A stretch of DNA of 64,000 bases, from IMG/VR virus record IMGVR_UViG_3300009703_000012, positions 1 to 64,000 of that record; one strand, given 5' to 3'. Under the pieces are notes generated by a model that saw only the letters and a program-made list of their open reading frames with translations, was not told where the DNA came from and searched no databases. Below, piece by piece: positions 1 to 7,861 of this stretch (position 1 is the stretch's first letter; each line of letters opens with the position of its first letter). The translations under genes were made by a program, and so were the position numbers. Source of the DNA: a virus.

Positions 1-96
1 TTCTCCAAAATTGTTTTCTGTAGCTGATATGTTTATCGGTACAAGTGAAATAATAATAAAAAAACATATCAAGCCATAATACTTGATGTTTTTCAT
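1..96 (-). CDS. Secreted protein of unknown function (partial, N-terminus only)
   Basis: The first 32 codons of a gene that runs off the left edge. The start of the protein reads as a classical signal peptide: a Lys-containing N-terminus, a hydrophobic core of about 13 residues (CFFIIISLVP) and a plausible signal peptidase I site after NISA. The ATG lies 2 nt after the stop of the upstream membrane-protein gene, so the two are probably co-translated. Nothing can be said about the mature protein. The product is expected in the periplasm or outside the cell. Confidence 0.6.
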   Translation of the reverse strand, partial: MKNIKYYGLICFFIIISLVPINISATENNFGE

Positions 97-98
97 TT

Positions 99-665
99 TT
101 ATCCTTGAAAAATTGTTTGAGGAGATCCTTCCGATTCTTCCTGTTGTTGGTCTGGTGACTCTTCTTTTGAATCCTCAGGTTTCTCTCTTGGTATTTTTGT
201 TGGTTCGTTAAATTGTGGTATATTTCGTGTTTTAAGTGATTCGTTGTCTTCCACAACAAAAAAAGAATGTAATGTTTTTTCATTTTTTACACATTCAAAT
301 GCATTATCCATAAAAAGACTTCCAATGAATTTGCTGTCAAAAACTTTTTTACGATATTCTTCTATTTTATATTTCGATCTAATTCTATCCATGACACAAA
401 AACAATGCACTAACATTTGTCTTTGAGATTCAAATCCAGGAGGAATACCAGCAAGATCAGGTTTAGACATAACTATCCATCGTAATGTTCCTTGATAACA
501 AGCATTTGTAGTATCATACAATAATTGTGTTGTCCAATTATATAATTTTATATTTGGATTAGGATCTCTAATTTCTTCTCCTTTTATTACTTTACCTATA
601 CCCATTATTGTAAAAGCAACAACTAACCAACACAAAAGAACTTGTATAAGTGCATTTTTTATCAT
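99..665 (-). CDS. Membrane-anchored or secreted protein of unknown function
   Basis: A 188-residue protein with one hydrophobic N-terminal segment (about residues 5-24), which is either an uncleaved anchor or a signal peptide. A central domain follows with cysteines at 56, 88 and 90. The tail is low-complexity and acidic/Gln/Pro-rich, from about residue 160. It follows the clamp-loader gene by 9 nt and precedes another secreted protein gene. T4 has gp62 at this position, but I see no gp62-like sequence here. I do not recognise the family. An envelope role, such as lysis control or superinfection exclusion, would fit the topology but is only a guess. Confidence 0.65.
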   Translation of the reverse strand: MIKNALIQVLLCWLVVAFTIMGIGKVIKGEEIRDPNPNIKLYNWTTQLLYDTTNACYQGTLRWIVMSKPDLAGIPPGFESQRQMLVHCFCVMDRIRSKYKIEEYRKKVFDSKFIGSLFMDNAFECVKNEKTLHSFFVVEDNESLKTRNIPQFNEPTKIPREKPEDSKEESPDQQQEESEGSPQTIFQG

Positions 666-674
666 ATTATCTCT

Positions 675-1616
675 TTAATTAAATTGACATTCTACCATTA
701 TCTCTACAAGACATGCAACTAAATTTAATTCATGATCTGCGGCAAATGCAGATTTATACTGGGAGTCTGCCAAAATTAATACTAATTGAGGTATCGATGT
801 TGTTTGTACATATTTTTCTGCAACATCATATATTTTTCTATATATTTTTTGTGGATCATTATCTAAATTATTAACAACCCATTTTCGTACCTCATTAAAT
901 TTTTTATCTTTCATATGATTCATAAGTTCAGACAAATCTATATCGGAGACTTGGGACAGAATGCCCGAATCTATGTTACCATATTTAGAATATTTTTGGA
1001 GTTCGTTTAATACTCGGCGATAATCGGGAAAGTGTTTCATCAACACTTCGGCGACCACTTTCTTATCATAATTTACTTTTTCTTGATCTAGGATTGTATA
1101 AAGTCTTTTTCCGAAATTCGATCCAACATTTAACTTCTCTTCTTTATTTATACGAAAATCAATTGTTTGACATCTAGAATGAAGAGGTTCAATAATTCGA
1201 TTAATATAATTACATGTCATTATAAATGAACAATGTTTTTCGAATTCTTCAATAAAAGACCTTAAGGCGGGCTGGGTAGATTGGGGATTTAAATAATCTG
1301 CTTCATCGAGTATAACAACTTTTCTTTTACCATCAAAACTAACAGTTGATGCATATCCTCTAATCTTAGTACGTAGAACATCAATACCAGATTCTTCAGA
1401 ACCATTTATCATAAGAAAATCACATCCCACTTCATTACAAAGTGCTTTCGCAACGGTCGTTTTACCCATACCAGGACCGCCAGAAAGAATCATATTAGGA
1501 ATACGACTTTCCGATGATATCTGTTGAAAAAGTGTTTTTATTCTATCAGGAAGTATACACTCATCGATTGTTTTAGGTCTATATTTTTCGACCCATAAAA
1601 AAGATTCTCCAAACAT
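675..1616 (-). CDS. 44: Clamp loader large subunit, gp44-like AAA+ ATPase
   Basis: A 313-residue AAA+ ATPase, close to T4 gp44 (319 residues). Walker A is GGPGMGKT at 46-53, the Walker B DEAD box is VILDEAD at 101-107, and the arginine-finger SRC motif is at 147-149. The N-terminal WVEKYRPKTIDE is typical of RFC-type loaders. In T4 this subunit works with gp62 to open the gp45 ring and load it on primer-template junctions; DNA-bound gp45 also activates gp55-dependent late transcription. The gp45 gene lies immediately upstream, 21 nt away, in the T4 order. No gp62 homologue is visible in the window. Confidence 0.95.
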   Translation of the reverse strand: MFGESFLWVEKYRPKTIDECILPDRIKTLFQQISSESRIPNMILSGGPGMGKTTVAKALCNEVGCDFLMINGSEESGIDVLRTKIRGYASTVSFDGKRKVVILDEADYLNPQSTQPALRSFIEEFEKHCSFIMTCNYINRIIEPLHSRCQTIDFRINKEEKLNVGSNFGKRLYTILDQEKVNYDKKVVAEVLMKHFPDYRRVLNELQKYSKYGNIDSGILSQVSDIDLSELMNHMKDKKFNEVRKWVVNNLDNDPQKIYRKIYDVAEKYVQTTSIPQLVLILADSQYKSAFAADHELNLVACLVEIMVECQFN

Positions 1617-1637
1617 TTATTATCCATAATATACATA

Positions 1638-2315
1638 TTAATCTTCATATATAGAATTTGCTAATTCGATAGCAACAAAATATTCTATAACATTATCAGA
1701 ACTGTTAAATTTCGACAATCCTTTACTAGACAAAGACACATTATAATTTTTGGCCATCAATTTTGTAATATTTTCAAACTTAAAAACAAATTTGAAATTT
1801 TTATCGGTTTCACCGACTACTTGTTCGGAAGAAGTTTCATTAGTTTGTGAATCCAATGCTGAAATAGTTATATCAGTACCATTACCTATAATACCTATTT
1901 CAGGAAGCGATAAAACACTAGCTTGTTTAATTGTAAAATCTAATGCATCAGAATCAAGAACAAAATTTACATCTTCAGAAGGAAGTGCAATTTCTTTTCC
2001 TTCTGGTGGTCTTACAATAAGTTCGGGATCACAAACCCAATATTTTACATTTCTTTTATTCTTCTTGTCTTCAATAACAATATACTTATCTTCAAATTCG
2101 ACTTCAGGATATTCAAATAAAGAATACGAACCGAGCATTTTTGTTATATCATATATACCGAAATTTCTTGGTATTTCTTCTACAATATTAGCTTTCGCTA
2201 AAATTGCTTTAGTAGGAGCAACTGTTCTGATTACTTTTCCTTGTTCAAAGAAAATTCCACTATTAATATTAGCAAAATTTTTCAAAACAGAAACCGTTTG
2301 ATCACTTAATTTCAT
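1638..2315 (-). CDS. 45: DNA polymerase sliding clamp, gp45-like
   Basis: A 225-residue protein, matching T4 gp45 (228). It starts MKLSDQTVSVLKNFANIN, the usual N-terminus of phage clamps, and shows the two-domain clamp pattern, with a conserved segment DPELIVRPPEGKEI near the domain boundary. The trimeric ring tethers the polymerase to DNA and also acts as the mobile activator of late transcription with gp55 and gp33. It is followed by the clamp loader. A consensus sigma-70-type promoter lies 33 nt before the start codon, so the gene should be expressed early. Confidence 0.93.
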   Translation of the reverse strand: MKLSDQTVSVLKNFANINSGIFFEQGKVIRTVAPTKAILAKANIVEEIPRNFGIYDITKMLGSYSLFEYPEVEFEDKYIVIEDKKNKRNVKYWVCDPELIVRPPEGKEIALPSEDVNFVLDSDALDFTIKQASVLSLPEIGIIGNGTDITISALDSQTNETSSEQVVGETDKNFKFVFKFENITKLMAKNYNVSLSSKGLSKFNSSDNVIEYFVAIELANSIYED

Positions 2316-2347
2316 AATTTTTCTCTATTAATTGTTTAATTATCATC

Positions 2348-2376
2348 ATTATACCATACACAGTAACATATGTCAA
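2348..2376 (-). promoter_or_regulatory. Consensus sigma-70-type promoter for the clamp and clamp-loader genes
   Basis: On the minus strand, TTGACA at 2376-2371 and TATAAT at 2353-2348 are separated by exactly 17 nt, so both hexamers are perfect. The predicted start site is about 25 nt before the gp45 start codon. The -35 box overlaps the stop codon of the upstream glycosyltransferase gene. Confidence 0.85.
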
Positions 2377-3380
2377 CGTTTCTTCTTTTTCTTCTTATCT
2401 CTTAATGCTTTTCGTCTTTCTTGCCTGTTTCCTTTTACCTTTTCAATGTCTTCAATTTTCTTTACTGCTTGTGCTTCTTCAGTAACTTTTATTCTAGCCG
2501 CCCTTAATTTTTGAGATTGTTCTTGATGACTTTTTGCAAGTGGATTTGAAGTATCTATTCTTCCAAGATCAGCCATTGAACCATCAAAAACATAAGTGCC
2601 TATATGTCCTAATTTCATCCAAGGACACAAATAGATAGGAATGTCTATATGTCTTGATAATTGACAAAATGCATAATCTTCCGATAAATATCGATCAGAT
2701 TTATTCGATGAACCCATAGGCATATATTGTTCATTATCAATGACTGTATCAAAATATGCATGAATATATCGATCACCTTTAAATTGCTCTGAACGATTAT
2801 GATCTGGTTTATAATGAAACTGAGGATATGCTTCTCTCCATTTATCAAAAACTTGTCTCTGAACCATCATAAAACCAGTTCCAATTTCTAAAACATTTAC
2901 GGGTTCATTAATTGCAAGTTCTTGCGTTCCTGCAACTGGATTAAACACAAAATCACCTACAAATTTTGATAGTTCTTCTGGATCTTTATCCGCAATTCCT
3001 GAATCTACTGCTTGCACAATTTTTTCCCAAGCAATACATTTTTTACCGTAGGGTCCACCAATAATAGGTTTATCATCATCACATAAAGCCGCAAGAGACA
3101 AAACATCCCTTGGATCAAAATGAATATCACTATCAATAAACATCAAGTGTGTAAATTCTTCCGCTCTTAAAAATTCATCGACTAAATAATTTCTTGCTCT
3201 GGTAATAAGAGATTCATTAAATATGTAAAAAAACCTACATTCTACTCCATAATTTGCACACAATGTTGCAAGATCAATGGCGGATTTTGCATACATTCCA
3301 TGACATTGACCACCATACATTGGTGTTGCTACAAATATTTTTTTCTTTCTTAATTCTTCAACTTTAATCTCAATCTGCAT
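2373..3380 (-). CDS. GT-A-type glycosyltransferase, phage family
   Basis: A 335-residue protein. The N-terminal part has the GT-A nucleotide-sugar transferase pattern: an opening strand KIFVATPMYGG near residue 14 and a metal-binding DxD in FIDSDI (D83, D85). A conserved RYLSEDYAF segment follows in the acceptor half, a pattern common in myoviral glycosyltransferases. The last 40 or so residues are a Lys/Arg-rich tail ending in a run of lysines, which could bind nucleic acid or membranes. The acceptor is unknown: phage DNA base, host lipopolysaccharide and virion protein are all possible. A TATAAATA late-type box lies about 60 nt upstream. Confidence 0.75.
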   Translation of the reverse strand: MQIEIKVEELRKKKIFVATPMYGGQCHGMYAKSAIDLATLCANYGVECRFFYIFNESLITRARNYLVDEFLRAEEFTHLMFIDSDIHFDPRDVLSLAALCDDDKPIIGGPYGKKCIAWEKIVQAVDSGIADKDPEELSKFVGDFVFNPVAGTQELAINEPVNVLEIGTGFMMVQRQVFDKWREAYPQFHYKPDHNRSEQFKGDRYIHAYFDTVIDNEQYMPMGSSNKSDRYLSEDYAFCQLSRHIDIPIYLCPWMKLGHIGTYVFDGSMADLGRIDTSNPLAKSHQEQSQKLRAARIKVTEEAQAVKKIEDIEKVKGNRQERRKALRDKKKKKKR

Positions 3381-3402
3381 TATTTCTCCACGTGAAAATG
3401 AT

Positions 3403-3442
3403 AAAAAAATAGAGGATAAGATTTTACTCTATATCCTCTATT
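3403..3442 (-). terminator. Rho-independent terminator after the CobS-like gene
   Basis: A perfect 11-bp inverted repeat (AATAGAGGATA at 3408-3418, TATCCTCTATT at 3432-3442) with a 13-nt loop. On the minus strand it is followed by a run of seven T. It stands 23 nt past the stop codon of the CobS-like gene and should end that transcript. Confidence 0.85.
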
Positions 3443-3449
3443 ATTTATA
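3442..3449 (-). promoter_or_regulatory. Late-type promoter box TATAAATA
   Basis: An exact match on the minus strand to the T4 late promoter -10 box, just past the CobS terminator and about 60 nt before the glycosyltransferase start codon. It touches the base of the terminator stem. Late expression of the glycosyltransferase would suit virion or envelope modification. Confidence 0.55.
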
Positions 3450-3465
3450 CTGTCAGATAAAACGA

Positions 3466-4656
3466 TTAAAAAGGAGTTTCTGGATCTTCTTCGGATTCAG
3501 TAGATTCAGTAATTTCAGCATCAAGTGCCGCTTCTCCTTCAGCCGCAGGATCATCGTTAGGATTAACAACTTCAGCATCAACCTTACTATACAAATCAAG
3601 GAAAGCTGATTTTGTTTCTTCATCAAAACGATTAACACACATTTGAATTGATTTCATTTTATCTTTAAAGATAGCATAAGCATTACAAATATGAACCAAT
3701 CGGCGAGTAGCAATAATTTCATCAACACCACCATCATAAAATGTTTTGCGAATAATATCCGCCCAATTTGTAAGTTTCTCAACGAATTCTGTATTTACAC
3801 AATCAAGAGAAGCAAGAACTGAATTGAGAATTTTTTTCTCAACTCCTATACTAGGATATTCTTGTTCCATAGTAATTGCAAATCTTTCAAGAAATGCTTC
3901 ATTAAGAATATTTGTTCCAATAAATCGACCATCATCAGAACCTTTTCCTTTAGTATTTGCAGTAGCAAAAATATTAAAACCACGAATAGGACGAACCCAT
4001 TGGTTTATCTTTTTAATAAAAATTCCTTTACCTTCAAGAACAGGTTGCAAACACATAATTTTATTTGATGCAAGGTCAACTTCATCAAGAAGCAAAATTG
4101 CACCACGTTTCATTGCTTGAATAACTGGACCATCTTGCCAAACAGTTTCACCATCTTTTAAAAGATAGTGACCAAGCAAATCGTCTTCATCAGTTTCAAT
4201 AGTAACGTTAACACGAAACATTTCACGATTAAGTCTTGCACAAACCTGTTCAATCATGAAAGTTTTACCATTACCAGAAAGACCAGTAACAAATGTTGGA
4301 TAAAAAATTCTTGATTTAACAATTGACTCTACATCTTTACAATGTCCAAATCTAACAAAATGAGAATCTTTATCTGGAATAAAAGATTCAGTTTGTGTTG
4401 GAAATGGAATCACTTTATTTTCTTTTTCTTCGATGTTTTCACTAGCAACAGTTTGTGCTAATGCACTTTTTACAGAACCATCAATTTGGGGGATACGATA
4501 TACACCTCTAGCAACCTTGTATGCAGTATTTTTTTGCACCCATGCAGTACTTACACCAAGTTTTCTTCCAATTGCTTTCAATTCTGGACGTGTAATTTCA
4601 TCTTCATAACCTGCTTCAATAACGGCTTCAATAAGCGATTTTTGATTAGCATTCAT
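3466..4656 (-). CDS. cobS: CobS-like MoxR-family AAA+ ATPase
   Basis: A 396-residue AAA+ ATPase of the MoxR/CobS group. An N-terminal helical region of about 60 residues looks like a small helix-turn-helix (IGRKLGVSTAWVQKNTAYKV). Walker A is GLSGNGKT at 125-132, Walker B is LLLDEVD at 188-194, and FATANTKG resembles sensor 1. The C-terminus is acidic. Homologues in marine T4-like phages are usually annotated as a cobaltochelatase subunit. Here it is encoded with a metalloprotease/von Willebrand factor A (vWA) protein, and such MoxR-vWA pairs generally act as remodelling chaperones for metal insertion or complex assembly. A true role in cobalamin synthesis is not shown. It has its own promoter, a long leader and a terminator. 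Confidence 0.8.
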   Translation of the reverse strand: MNANQKSLIEAVIEAGYEDEITRPELKAIGRKLGVSTAWVQKNTAYKVARGVYRIPQIDGSVKSALAQTVASENIEEKENKVIPFPTQTESFIPDKDSHFVRFGHCKDVESIVKSRIFYPTFVTGLSGNGKTFMIEQVCARLNREMFRVNVTIETDEDDLLGHYLLKDGETVWQDGPVIQAMKRGAILLLDEVDLASNKIMCLQPVLEGKGIFIKKINQWVRPIRGFNIFATANTKGKGSDDGRFIGTNILNEAFLERFAITMEQEYPSIGVEKKILNSVLASLDCVNTEFVEKLTNWADIIRKTFYDGGVDEIIATRRLVHICNAYAIFKDKMKSIQMCVNRFDEETKSAFLDLYSKVDAEVVNPNDDPAAEGEAALDAEITESTESEEDPETPF

Positions 4657-4812
4657 TTCACAATCTCCATAATATATAAGTTATAAAAAATAAAGAGTGA
4701 ATGTCATGGCGGCGGGGCGCTCCTTTTTTCTTACCTGTTTTTCTATTCACAGGGCAAACATTTCCATGAGCCGGGCGGTATTCACCTCATTCTTCCCTCA
4801 CTCTTCACTACT
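4657..4812 (-). promoter_or_regulatory. Long 5' leader of the CobS-like mRNA with GC-rich segments
   Basis: About 150 nt lie between the predicted start site and the CobS start codon, in a genome where genes usually abut. Two GC-rich patches (around 4707-4722 and 4769-4779) stand out from the AT-rich surroundings, and GTGAATA occurs twice on the minus strand. I found no convincing known riboswitch pattern and no cobalamin-riboswitch box. A structured regulatory leader or a small RNA is possible. Confidence 0.35.
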
Positions 4813-4841
4813 ATTATCTCAAATTTCAACAATAGTGTCAA
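4813..4841 (-). promoter_or_regulatory. Sigma-70-type promoter for the CobS-like gene
   Basis: TTGACA at 4841-4836 and GATAAT at 4818-4813 with a 17-nt spacer. The 14 nt upstream of the -35 (CCAAGAAATGTC and flank) are also found upstream of the CobT-like gene promoter. The -35 overlaps the 3' end of the preceding gene. Confidence 0.75.
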
Positions 4842-5230
4842 GACATTTCTTGGTTTTCATCCAAATTAATTACTTCTTCCCACGTTCCATCTCCTAATTG
4901 TTTTACTGTAATAGATGATTCTTTCTTATCCCATTCTTCTGGAGAAATTAAAGATAATGTATCATCTTCATATAAAAAATAATGTTTTTCTTTTACAATA
5001 CGAAATTGAATATCAACTCTTTCATGTATTCTTTTTGTTAATTGTACTCTTTCCATAATTTCGTGTGCTTGTTTTACTAAAAGATTTGCATGTTCTTGCA
5101 GTCTATTTATTTCCTTATGGGCTGAAGTTTCCATTGCTTTAAGCAATTGGGAATCTGTCAGAATCTTTTCTGTTAAGATTTTTTGTATTTCTTTATTTTT
5201 ATTGTCCCATACAGGATTATCGATTGCCAT
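4838..5230 (-). CDS. DUF2452-like small protein
   Basis: A 130-residue protein with a long central helix rich in Glu, Lys and Gln (about residues 30-70, probable coiled coil). A short beta region follows with HYFLYEDD and LSLISPEEW, which I recognise from memory as the DUF2452 pattern (helix, then YYLYE, then LSLISPEEW). The function of that family is unknown. It lies between the CobT-like and CobS-like genes, 3 nt after CobT, so it may be a third component of that module. Confidence 0.6.
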   Translation of the reverse strand: MAIDNPVWDNKNKEIQKILTEKILTDSQLLKAMETSAHKEINRLQEHANLLVKQAHEIMERVQLTKRIHERVDIQFRIVKEKHYFLYEDDTLSLISPEEWDKKESSITVKQLGDGTWEEVINLDENQEMS

Positions 5231-5233
5231 AAT

Positions 5234-7567
5234 TCATGCGACCATTTCTGCAAAACTTTTCAGAACAATTCTGTTAGTAAGTTTTTTGCCAGTGAATTTT
5301 TTAAATGCTTTAGTCAATTGACTTTTTGAAGCATCTTCAGTAACAGCAAAACCTTCATCTTCAACATTCAAATCACTACCATCTTTAATGTAATATAATT
5401 TATCATATCCGATCCAATTTGAAGCAACATATGATTTTTCTTTTTTGAATAATTTTAAAATTTCAGCAGGATTTGGAGCATTCTTTGTACCCCAGGAAAT
5501 ATCAGAACTTACCCATTTAAATCTTTTTCCTATTAAGAAAAATCCCAGAATATTGACTTTACATCGATCTTTCAAAATATTATAAAAAGTATGAGTAGAC
5601 ATTCCAGATCGGCGACCTGTAGATGTATAAGTTTTTTTACTGACAGGATCAGTATAATAAGTGTCTCTTCCTCTACTATCAAAATATTCTTTATCAAGAA
5701 CACCTTCTTTATTAGGTCTCCAAACTTGAGTATTAGTGTGAGATTCACCATCAGTAAGAAAAACTGTATTTACAATTTGTACACGATTTTTCTTTTGAAA
5801 TTCAGGAATCAATTCCAATGCTGTAATAATTGTTGCATCAAGAGGAGTTCCGCCCAATTCAAAATGATATGGAATACTGTATCTAAAACCGTACCAATTT
5901 TCAGTATCATATCTCATCTTCATTTGCATCATAATTTGCATAGCATAATTCAACTCTGAAGTTAACATTGAACTACTAAAAAGATTCATCAAAAACAAAG
6001 TAGAATTAGAAGCAATATGACCTTCTTTTTGAAAGAAAACCCTGTCCTTCTGTTTAATATCTTCTTGAATTGAAGAATCTACTGGCTGTCCATCAACCAG
6101 TGGTTGTTTAATATTACGATCAGTAAAAGCATATACTTCAAAAGGAATATTTACTTTTCTGCAAAATAAAACCAGATTCAAAAGTTGATCAATAGTACCA
6201 GGTAAATTGGAATGCATAGAACCAGACCAGTCTATGAATAAAACAAGACCGTGATTTTTTCCAGAAGCAATAGTTGCAACTTTTTTGAAAAGATTATCAT
6301 TATATTTGTAAGAATGAATTGAAGACATATCAAGTAAACCAGTTTTTGAAATGCTGGTTCTTTTATACTCATCAGCCCTCTTTTTCATTTCAAATTCTTT
6401 AACAAGATAATCTACTGTTTTTGAATTTTTTCTTTTGAAATCTTTCACCATACTTTGTGCGGCGGCAAAGAATTCATCATAACGACCGTCTTCATACTTA
6501 GAATCTGTAAAATAGTCCCGAGTCATCTTATATAATTCTTTGTGAGGAACAATTATTTCTTCCAAATTTGCTTTTGGAATTGTTACATATTCCCTAATTC
6601 GGTCAGTTTCTTGATTTAAATCTTTTGCTGATTCTTGCCATGCTTCATCAGTTATAGATTTAGGTTCATATCTTTCATCATTCGATACTCCACCCTCAAG
6701 ACCAGAAGTTATTCCACTCGCTTCTTTACCTTTATCTCCATTTTCATCTTCATTTTCTCCTTTATTTCCAGCAGAAGCAGAATCTTCTTCAGATGTTCCA
6801 GCAGAATCTTCTTCAGAAGATCCTTCTTCCTCTTCAGATTCTAAACTATCACCTCTCATACCCGACTTGGCATCTTCACGTTCTTCCTCTTCTTCCATCC
6901 ACTCAAGCGGAGAATCACCCATTACTTCAGGCTCTTCTTCAAAACTTTCAAAACCTTCACACATTGAAGAATCAAAATCAGTAAAATCTTGAAAATCTGT
7001 TTGACTTTCATTTTCTTTTGAATAATCATAAAGTCTTACAGTTATATCATAAATTTCTTCAAAAGTCTCTGCTTTATCAATTTCAGTAAGAAAAGGACTT
7101 TCTATTTCATCAAATTCAATACCCGCAGATGCACCGATTTTATAATGTAAATTAATTCTATCAATCAAATTTAATGCATTCAGATCACGATCTTTTGTTG
7201 CAAAAAAGTTCTCTGATACAAGTTGGCGATAGCCTTCAATCATCGGCTTTGAACCACCTGGATATTTTCTTTTTATCTTTTTCTCAATTCTAGCATCTTC
7301 AACAACATTAAGATAAGACTTAAATCCAGGACCCTTCTCATTCTTCTCAGAATGCAATCCTTTTAAAGGAGTCCAAAGTGCATGTCCAACTTCATGGAGA
7401 ACCATCAAATCATAAATCGAACCACTCATATACTTGAAAATTGGTAGACGAATGACCCGATTTTTAACATCAAATGATGCTGTTTGATAATTACCATGTT
7501 CTACGGTAATGTTCTCAGAAGCAAGAAGTTTTGCTAAAAGAGATTTTGTAGACTGTATTTCATTCAT
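5234..7567 (-). CDS. cobT: CobT-like metalloprotease-motif / vWA-domain protein
   Basis: A 777-residue protein. The N-terminal part carries a zinc-peptidase-like HEVGH at 58-62 and VEDARIE at 89-95, as in CobT and related VWA proteins. A very acidic Glu/Ser/Asp stretch spans roughly 205-285. The C-terminal part has a von Willebrand factor A domain with the metal-ion-dependent adhesion site DWSGS at 446-450. This layout matches the CobT partner of CobS-type ATPases, and a CobS-like gene follows nearby. The pair probably forms a chaperone/chelatase-like complex; the substrate in infected cells is unknown. It has its own sigma-70-type promoter. Confidence 0.8.
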   Translation of the reverse strand: MNEIQSTKSLLAKLLASENITVEHGNYQTASFDVKNRVIRLPIFKYMSGSIYDLMVLHEVGHALWTPLKGLHSEKNEKGPGFKSYLNVVEDARIEKKIKRKYPGGSKPMIEGYRQLVSENFFATKDRDLNALNLIDRINLHYKIGASAGIEFDEIESPFLTEIDKAETFEEIYDITVRLYDYSKENESQTDFQDFTDFDSSMCEGFESFEEEPEVMGDSPLEWMEEEEEREDAKSGMRGDSLESEEEEGSSEEDSAGTSEEDSASAGNKGENEDENGDKGKEASGITSGLEGGVSNDERYEPKSITDEAWQESAKDLNQETDRIREYVTIPKANLEEIIVPHKELYKMTRDYFTDSKYEDGRYDEFFAAAQSMVKDFKRKNSKTVDYLVKEFEMKKRADEYKRTSISKTGLLDMSSIHSYKYNDNLFKKVATIASGKNHGLVLFIDWSGSMHSNLPGTIDQLLNLVLFCRKVNIPFEVYAFTDRNIKQPLVDGQPVDSSIQEDIKQKDRVFFQKEGHIASNSTLFLMNLFSSSMLTSELNYAMQIMMQMKMRYDTENWYGFRYSIPYHFELGGTPLDATIITALELIPEFQKKNRVQIVNTVFLTDGESHTNTQVWRPNKEGVLDKEYFDSRGRDTYYTDPVSKKTYTSTGRRSGMSTHTFYNILKDRCKVNILGFFLIGKRFKWVSSDISWGTKNAPNPAEILKLFKKEKSYVASNWIGYDKLYYIKDGSDLNVEDEGFAVTEDASKSQLTKAFKKFTGKKLTNRIVLKSFAEMVA

Positions 7568-7605
7568 AAGATATCCTTTTTGATTAGTTTTTAACCTTCA
7601 CTTAT

Positions 7606-7634
7606 ATGGTATCAATATCTGGAAATACTGTCAA
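7606..7634 (-). promoter_or_regulatory. Sigma-70-type promoter for the CobT-like gene
   Basis: TTGACA at 7634-7629, a 17-nt spacer and a weak -10 TACCAT at 7611-7606. The sequence directly upstream of the -35 matches that of the CobS promoter for 20 nt with a single difference (CCAAGAAWTGTCTTGACA core), which supports a shared promoter element. Confidence 0.65.
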
Positions 7635-7646
7635 GACAATTCTTGG

Positions 7647-7859
7647 TTATTTTTGGACTAATGAATCTCTCCAGTCAAAACCTTCAGTAGGAAGAGTATG
7701 AATTCTCATATAATGTCCATCTTTGACATCCCATGTATCATCGACACATTTCGGCTTCTTTTCAAAGCAAAACCACTTATAGTCCCAGTCCATAGCGGCA
7801 TATTTCATATTATATTTTGCAAGTTTTTCTTTTACTTGTTTTTTGATATCAGCTTTCAT
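7647..7859 (-). CDS. Small hypothetical protein
   Basis: A 70-residue soluble protein rich in Lys, Asp and Trp (DWDYKWFCF, FDWRDSLV). It has no signal peptide or recognisable domain. It starts 2 nt after the cytosine methyltransferase stop codon, so it is probably read from the same transcript. I cannot assign a function. Confidence 0.6.
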   Translation of the reverse strand: MKADIKKQVKEKLAKYNMKYAAMDWDYKWFCFEKKPKCVDDTWDVKDGHYMRIHTLPTEGFDWRDSLVQK

Positions 7860-7861
7860 AA

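Noticed and set aside
99-665. gp62 clamp-loader small subunit, from its position after gp44 and its similar length (188 residues)
   Set aside because: The protein has an N-terminal membrane segment and a disordered acidic tail and shows no gp62-like sequence.
4657-4812. Cobalamin riboswitch upstream of the CobS-like gene
   Set aside because: No B12-box-like sequence or matching junction elements could be found by eye. I keep only the weaker claim of a structured leader.
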